Source: Actinomycetota bacterium (lineage in GTDB: Bacteria > Actinomycetota > Thermoleophilia > Gaiellales > Gaiellaceae). From it: DNA of 10,178 bases. Below the pieces are notes generated by a model. It was not told where the DNA came from and did no database searches. It saw only the letters and a program-made list of their open reading frames with translations. Below, in pieces: positions 7,901-10,178 of this stretch. The position numbers and the translations under genes were made by a program. Location of the stretch: NCBI GenBank assembly GCA_013821525.1, contig JACDGR010000095.1, positions 1-10,178 on the forward strand, in the 5' to 3' direction. Numbering within the stretch: position 1 is the stretch's first letter; each line of letters opens with the position of its first letter.

Positions 7901-9121
7901 GAGCTCGGCGACCACCTTGGCTCCGCGAGCCTCATCATCGATCGCGATACGGGTACTCCCGTCGAGCGGATAACGTATCAGGCGTTTGGCGCGACGGAGT
8001 CTGACCAGCGCCTTGCGGCCTGGCAAAACTTCCGGGAGGACTATCGTTTCTCCGGCAAAGAAGACGACGCGGAGGTGGGCCTCACGTACTTCGGTGCCCG
8101 CTACTATGCGGCGGCGATAGGACGCTGGCTCAGCGCGGATCCCCTCGCCGTGCATGGCAACGGCGGTGATGTAAACCCGTACGCCTACGCGAACGGCTCA
8201 CCGATCGCCTACGTCGATGCTCGCGGCCTTGAGACCGGGCCGCCAGCGAATCCTCCGGTCAATCCCTGCGAGCCCCCGCAGTGCGTGCAGGGCGGTGGGA
8301 ATAGCGGTGGCGGCGGCGGGGGAGGTCGCGGCAACGGCGGCAACGGCGGCGGGTACTACGGCGACCCTGGCTCCACTCCTGCGGGGCCTGCACCCGCTCT
8401 GGGCACGCCGCACGTGCCGTTCAACCCGTACGGTGGAGGCGGGCTTCAAAACTGGGTCGGGCGTCACATTCTGCAGAGCAACGGCTCGTTTGCCCTCACC
8501 CTGCAGAACGACCACAACTACGAAGTGGCGGTGCAGAAGATTGTTGGTGTAACCCTCATCGCCGAGGCGTCCATCCTCACGTTTGGTGCTGCGGCGGCTT
8601 ATGGTGGGCCCGCGCTGGCAGCCATCGACGCCGCGTGGCAAGCGGCGAACGCATGGGTCTATACGAACGGCGTTCTGTTGGCGGAAACTGTCAACGCCGT
8701 CGGCCTGCAAGAGGCAGGGGGCGGGCTCGCAACTGCCGGCGTAGGCGGCGCAATCTACGTCGGCGCGCAGAATGCCGAGAAAGCCGCGCCCGCTCTCATG
8801 AGTGTGGCTCGTCGTGCCGCGTCCGGAGGGGACCCGTTGCAGTGGCATCACGTGTTCCCTCGCGCGTTTCGAGAATTTTTTGAAGCGCGAGGAATTCTCA
8901 TCGATGAACACTTGATCCAGATCCGGCAGTCTATTCACCTGGACCAGCTGCACTTGTCGAAGATCGGTACGTCGGATGGGATCTTGCGACCCGGCCCCGG
9001 TGGGCTTTGGAACGCGAATTGGGCAAGATTCATTCAAGAGAATCCCAACGCGACGAAAGAACAAATCTTCGGCTTCGGACGTAAAATGTGCGCGGGCTTC
9101 GGACTGGGGAACTGTCTATGA
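1949..9121 (+). CDS. Secreted SpvB/TcdB/Rhs polymorphic toxin
   Basis: A 2,390-residue exported toxin that fuses the shell parts of Tc-toxin B and C subunits with a variable tip. Visible parts in order: a signal peptide (basic start, hydrophobic 15-32, cleavage probably after A36 in RALAA); an SpvB-like N-terminal domain (about 92-415, VEPSTGIAKASYPFQLPLAR ... LTYSSALGTREAGWGWGL); five FG-GAP/VCBS Ca-binding loops at D448, D573, D638, D697 and D752 (such as DINGDGLPDL; the fifth is degenerate, DMNGSGVDDL); a TcdB middle domain (about 776-880, GLLKHVENGLGATTDLTY ... FRGF); more than ten YD repeats (about 1080-1910, such as YDAWGRL and YDSLGRL); and the Rhs core (about 1980-2093: DHLGS at 1988, FSGKE, YFGARYY at 2047, then SPIAYVDARGL). 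In the Rhs/TccC family this shell encloses the toxin and cuts it free at the end of the core. A Gly-rich hinge (about 2114-2141), a hydrophobic region (about 2195-2290) and the HHVFP tip follow. ATG 1949 is set by AAGGA. The stop overlaps the next start. No type VI PAAR or VgrG domain is seen, so Sec export is the likely first step. Confidence 0.93.
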   Translation: MPSQRTALHRLRSSAVVPFMTTLVFVASSLPLRALAAASGDDSTPSNATSARADDVANARSVAAAGPSYAPPSAEPSTGLNVPESGGAAGQNALAGVNVEPSTGIAKASYPFQLPLARGSAQPSLGLTYSSALGTREAGWGWGLNLPSIEVRNRWGKPPERQYWSGHNPGPAEYMFGGKVLLPICVVSSNSTVSADSCNSPGIPAAFSGWTYYRLALEGSFARFFLSPDLRTWVIQDKNQTMELGVPLGEVVDPKSGKGFEAVDGAFRWNIVKQYDSRGPAVNTIRYVWSHLASDPNGIGYLTDLYDTPPTAAGADWVKLSANHTHLDWVYPYPATGKLRELPWNAHPYLRLSQVEMTSANWSGTRREFVRRYHLSYDTVENRSYLRSVQMEGRCATPHAEGDATPCPAMPAMRFDYDEPVNAFDSTVNMMSGSVITDLPTRELSILDINGDGLPDLHVPAVIPVKQQTVFFNATSAEHTWSSATDMYVQAPTFGADTVSLKLGNVLVGNWLGDGKVNLLWKGAGGNEIIYTPGQLGGSWAWFGVNSNDGLENKDCRSGNPLLAISPYKTSTDINGDGLPDLVEVENGYDANDDPHYLICYSAKDTNGQIKRFLEPSIASIAEPGRRQPWPVKTAFGDIDGDGRIDIVQFDGPQPNRPSTYYRLDVPPSQTPQPFVGEYMPLPTIDKFDWTKVRFADVTGDGLADLLYVADGRLRLWVNHYPAHFEQTATLDLSLKKQFPGWADDSGVRIADMNGSGVDDLVFLLPAGKVAYIDALNGKRHGLLKHVENGLGATTDLTYATTTQLSIDARRKIDLWKTGAWASETPQIHHVVTRVRTDNNLVNVGYRRSVMEFGYRDPVYDGLTQQFRGFRKVRTRMGVVPYTVESTYFMGSCSASGVSVENCGADNPMEAYQGVPILTETFNDAGVYLSTVHRSYTRRVVANSNDGRRSRFAFPSVVDTYLYGTSAAQTPGAPVTLVDVQNGSELSAGDRDTGTQSSSVILRDTKTARHLRTYSDVDAAGNVVATVDYGEVGVDDPISRWMVWTVPANTSSGWLWRMKTSTLAGNSTRVPGLPPDVPRKLEYEYNEYGELTKTFGWLSGSLLLDRRHNAGGAVAPPPSTASKDGKILLSAVTQYDSFGHTLRVEGAGGRCQTYGFDPTYQQFPSRHDVFADGCDGHVAMSTARVYDRGLNLLTMETQNDVKVSTFSYDAWGRLNETAQPDARTGLPSAVSFHADYLPPDGGTVRRVHVTSSDGTSTHEAWAYVDGWSNPVVILSKGDHKDEWITSSIEDIDEVGNVTAKHRPMSYVGDASAVNLIKLGTQPEFAVQEQFHYDGFGRLDNTHGLDGLMNSQVQYAPLSTTVYDEADIEATAHQATPTTYETDGHGRTVRVIQRTHKPNSPVVTSYRYRASGQLASIRKGVTPNRDGTVNGVTYSRWMEYDSLGRLVRNAEPNTATSFSDYDGAANMKSWRYAYDDAGQLVGTSDARGCGKNLIYDGAGRTVAEDFSPCLASQEPYSPYVGGVGAEVLYRYDVPDTDVGAQITVDFAKGNLSAVYDRASLTRFFYDGRSRVTDVTRRVANPGSVADVTAGRYVATENRQTTTYDAFGRVATQTTGADVAELAPGGNTTVRTQYTPRGLLASIDGAYGSIISNITYEVDGQPSVVRYGDGQTSTKNTYDVRRRLWKRVTDPNNGLNPPSLYEDVEFGYDTVNNPTSIVDHRLSQYTSPGFAPMSRSMTYDDLYRLTRVDYDSKGDVQVPPLAAEEASGNNDPAFVGAQLPPQRIKNQAFDYDEIGNMTSSRDDALAMYDRSVGKITNGRGGTHGGPNQFLSSDGATADGKGTGSVQASYDAAGNVASLFVTRPGCGGACLTSFTYDWDENGLLARARRYDSGHDIATPQADLSFAYNAAGQRVLKSATDPTTGEQRHSVDIFGSLRLNHARWTPAYAGASYGEYERTSDTETVYIEGIARVLFSTKMPRPGLHVFLELGDHLGSASLIIDRDTGTPVERITYQAFGATESDQRLAAWQNFREDYRFSGKEDDAEVGLTYFGARYYAAAIGRWLSADPLAVHGNGGDVNPYAYANGSPIAYVDARGLETGPPANPPVNPCEPPQCVQGGGNSGGGGGGGRGNGGNGGGYYGDPGSTPAGPAPALGTPHVPFNPYGGGGLQNWVGRHILQSNGSFALTLQNDHNYEVAVQKIVGVTLIAEASILTFGAAAAYGGPALAAIDAAWQAANAWVYTNGVLLAETVNAVGLQEAGGGLATAGVGGAIYVGAQNAEKAAPALMSVARRAASGGDPLQWHHVFPRAFREFFEARGILIDEHLIQIRQSIHLDQLHLSKIGTSDGILRPGPGGLWNANWARFIQENPNATKEQIFGFGRKMCAGFGLGNCL
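8846..9118 (+). other. C-terminal toxin tip, HHVFP nuclease-like domain
   Basis: This is the variable end of the Rhs protein, residues 2300-2390. It starts with H2300-H2301-V-F-P, followed by an amphipathic stretch (FREFFEARGILIDEH), IHLDQLH with H2330 and H2335, then GGLWNANWARFIQENPNATK and a final helix. The layout (HH[VI]FP, a GI.ID segment, a downstream His, then WN..W..F...NP.AT..EI) matches my memory of the myxobacterial TIGR02269/DUF2380 proteins and broadly the HNH/EndoVII-like toxin tips, in which paired His residues bind a metal. The inferred activity is a metal-dependent nuclease; catalysis is not proven by sequence alone. The hydrophobic region just before it (about 2195-2290) may help membrane passage. 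Confidence 0.65.
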
Positions 9122-9513
9122 AGGCAATAGCGAATCCTAACGAATGGCCGGCGACTGCTGCGGAGATGTGTGCGATCGAGCCGGTGCTTGCGCGTTTGCA
9201 CCCCGATGACGAGAGCGGATGCCCTATGTCTAAACGCGACATCCACGCATATCTAAAGGCGGATGCGCCGGCTCCGTACGTCAAACCAGACCTGTTTTTT
9301 GGACGGACCGCCCTTATAGAGGGCGTGAGATTTTGGCTGTGGGGGTTTGTTGAGAGGGGACGGACAAATTTTGTTGATGTTGGTGCGTACGGTGACGAAG
9401 CCATTGTGGGTGTCGGTCTTGGGGACGGCCTAACACCTGAACAGTTTCTCGCGTTGCGGTACGTGCGGCAGTGGAAGCCGAAGCTCCGGCGGTCTCACGC
9501 TCGCCGAGGTTGA
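9118..9513 (+). CDS. Candidate immunity protein for the Rhs toxin
   Basis: A 131-residue cytoplasmic protein with no signal peptide or membrane segment. I do not recognise the family. Its position identifies it: ATG 9118 overlaps the toxin stop (ATGA), with GGGGA (9106-9110) seven bases upstream, so the two are translationally coupled. That is the standard toxin-immunity arrangement in polymorphic toxin loci. The frame is open back to a GTG at 9088 inside the toxin gene, but 9118 is better supported. The N-terminal half is acidic with several Trp/Tyr residues (NEW, HAYLKADAP); the middle, FFGRTALIEGVRFWLWGFVERGRTNFVDVG, looks like strand-rich core, ending in LTPEQFLALRYVRQW. The last residues (KLRRSHARRG) are strongly basic and overlap a foreign-looking reading frame, so the natural C-terminus may have been lost or replaced. 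Many T-rich runs suggest a composition unlike the following genes. Confidence 0.7.
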   Translation: MKAIANPNEWPATAAEMCAIEPVLARLHPDDESGCPMSKRDIHAYLKADAPAPYVKPDLFFGRTALIEGVRFWLWGFVERGRTNFVDVGAYGDEAIVGVGLGDGLTPEQFLALRYVRQWKPKLRRSHARRG

Positions 9514-9547
9514 GGCTCTTCTGCGTCGCGCGCGCAATGAACGATGA
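9494..9547 (+). pseudogene. Orphan gene tail LTLAEVEALLRRARNER
   Basis: In a frame different from the immunity gene, codons 9494-9544 encode LTLAEVEALLRRARNER, ending at TGA 9545-9547. The first ten residues are identical to residues 31-40 of the Fis-type protein downstream (DNA 9959-9988), although 8 of 10 codons differ synonymously. Such protein-level conservation implies this frame was coding. Upstream in the same frame the translation (CGTCGSGSRSSGG) is not similar and no good start is present. The simplest reading is the 3' remnant of a gene cut when the toxin-immunity cassette arrived. The alternative is a frameshift near 9470-9490 that separated a longer immunity protein from its true tail. 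Confidence 0.5.
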
Positions 9548-9827
9548 CGACGTGGTCCGCGACGAGCTCGCCCGGCACTTGGTCGAGGCCTTCGTGCATC
9601 TTCACGCGGAAACCGTGGGGCCGGCCGGGCTCACGGATCACGAGGTCTTCGAGCGGGTCGCCCCGGTGGTGCACCTGCTCCAGGAAGCGCGTGTGCAAAT
9701 CGTGGTGCGGGCGACTGCCGAGCATGGCGCGGCGTTCGGAGCCTGGGTGAAGGGGATCTTGGAACGGTTCGCCGAGACGGAGCCCCCGGTCTCGCTCGAG
9801 CGCCCCCGGCGCGAAGAGAAGGAGTGA
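9537..9827 (+). CDS. Small acidic helical protein, unknown
   Basis: A 96-residue protein of unknown function, MNDDDVVRDELARHLVEAFV at its start. It is predicted almost all helical and acidic, with no Cys and no signal or membrane segment. The charged tail (ERPRREEKE) is typical of a soluble protein end. I chose ATG 9537; the frame is open to 9471, but an earlier start would lie deep inside the immunity gene. The start overlaps the stop of the orphan tail (9545-9547) by a few bases, as in operons, which suggests it was once coupled to the lost gene. Its TGA (9825-9827) overlaps a possible GTG start (9824) of the next gene. The third-position G/C content is high, as in the rest of the chromosome-like DNA. 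It may be a small partner of the Fis-type protein, but nothing in the sequence shows this. Confidence 0.6.
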   Translation: MNDDDVVRDELARHLVEAFVHLHAETVGPAGLTDHEVFERVAPVVHLLQEARVQIVVRATAEHGAAFGAWVKGILERFAETEPPVSLERPRREEKE

Positions 9828-9868
9828 TTGAACATGGCGAACTTCCTGCCGCGTGTCAGTACCTCGCC

Positions 9869-10178
9869 GTGAGCCCTCCCCCGCCGCACCCGTTTGCCGA
9901 GCTCGCGCGTCTGCCCCTTCGCGAGGTCGTGCCGCGGCTACGGGCGCGGCTCGACACACTGACCTTGGCGGAGGTGGAGGCCCTCTTGCCGCCGATGGCG
10001 CCGTCTCCGAGTGCCGCGCCATCGTCGCTCGCTGCGGCGGTGGCGGTGGTCGTGGGGCTCGCGCCTGCGGGGTCGAAAATGGCGGAGATCGAGCGCGCGG
10101 TGATTCGCCACGCGCTTGCTGAGACGGGGGGCAACGTGAGCGCGGCGGCGCGGATCCTGGACGTGGACCGGAAGCGAT
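9869..10178 (+). CDS. Fis-type HTH protein, partial (runs off window)
   Basis: The first 103 residues of a DNA-binding protein cut by the window edge. Residues 7-40 form a helical segment (HPFAELARLPLREV ... LDTLTLAEVEALL). An Ala/Pro/Ser-rich linker (about 43-70) follows, then IERAVIRHALAETGGNVSAA and ARILDVDRKR, a clear Fis/HTH_8 helix-turn-helix like that ending many bacterial enhancer-binding proteins, though no AAA+ domain precedes it. The start is uncertain. GTG 9869 begins just before the conserved helix but has no Shine-Dalgarno. GTG 9824 (same frame) overlaps the previous stop as GTGA, but AAGGAG abuts it. An ATG at 9834 has the best-spaced GGAG but is in another frame and stops at 9872. 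The protein may be a stand-alone nucleoid-type or regulatory factor; which genes it controls is unknown. Confidence 0.7.
   Translation, partial: MSPPPPHPFAELARLPLREVVPRLRARLDTLTLAEVEALLPPMAPSPSAAPSSLAAAVAVVVGLAPAGSKMAEIERAVIRHALAETGGNVSAAARILDVDRKR

Noticed and set aside
8871..8899. Inverted repeat GAGAATT/AATTCTC in the toxin tip
   Set aside because: Seven base pairs with a 15-base loop inside a coding region, no supporting context; likely chance.
8198..9064. 288-residue minus-strand frame over the toxin tip
   Set aside because: Antisense shadow of the Rhs core and tip, which are recognisable on the + strand.
1..10178. CRISPR array, transposase or integrase
   Set aside because: No regularly spaced repeats and no translated frame with transposase or recombinase motifs were seen on either strand.

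Overview
The window reads as an accessory region of a GC-rich bacterium, most likely a myxobacterium of the Polyangia/Sorangiineae type. This is inferred from protein style: a secreted SpvB-TcdB-Rhs giant, a small Cys-rich lipoprotein beside it, a toxin tip of a type I associate with Myxococcus, and GTG starts with heavy G/C third positions. No taxonomic marker gene is present.

Layout. Bases 1-389 hold no convincing gene but are rich in strong perfect hairpins, two of them closed by GNRA- and UNCG-type tetraloops when read on the + strand. Two leftward genes follow: a MerR-like regulator (390-902) and, upstream of it on the same strand, an XRE/Cro-CI regulator (972 to about 1250 or 1340). Reading rightward from the divergent gap are a 106-residue Cys-rich lipoprotein (1525-1845) and the dominant gene, a 2,390-residue Rhs polymorphic toxin (1949-9121). 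In order it has a signal peptide, an SpvB-like domain, five Ca-binding FG-GAP/VCBS loops, a TcdB-middle domain, a long YD-repeat array, the Rhs core with its self-cleavage region, a glycine-rich hinge, a hydrophobic pre-toxin segment and an HHVFP-type putative nuclease tip.

The toxin stop codon overlaps the start of a 131-residue gene (9118-9513), whose position makes it the candidate immunity gene. After it comes what looks like a recombination edge: a short in-frame tail encoding LTLAEVEALLRRARNER (9494-9547), without its own gene, lies inside the 3' end of the immunity gene. It is followed by a 96-residue acidic gene of unknown function (9537-9827) and the start of a Fis-type HTH protein (9869 to window end), which carries the same LTLAEVEALL peptide with synonymous codon differences.

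How the parts may work together (inference): the Rhs protein would be exported by Sec, form a shell around its tip, and release a nuclease into competitors or siblings that lack the immunity protein. The lipoprotein and the two regulators are neighbours with no proven link. The toxin tip and immunity gene look more AT-rich than their flanks, as expected of an exchangeable toxin-immunity cassette.
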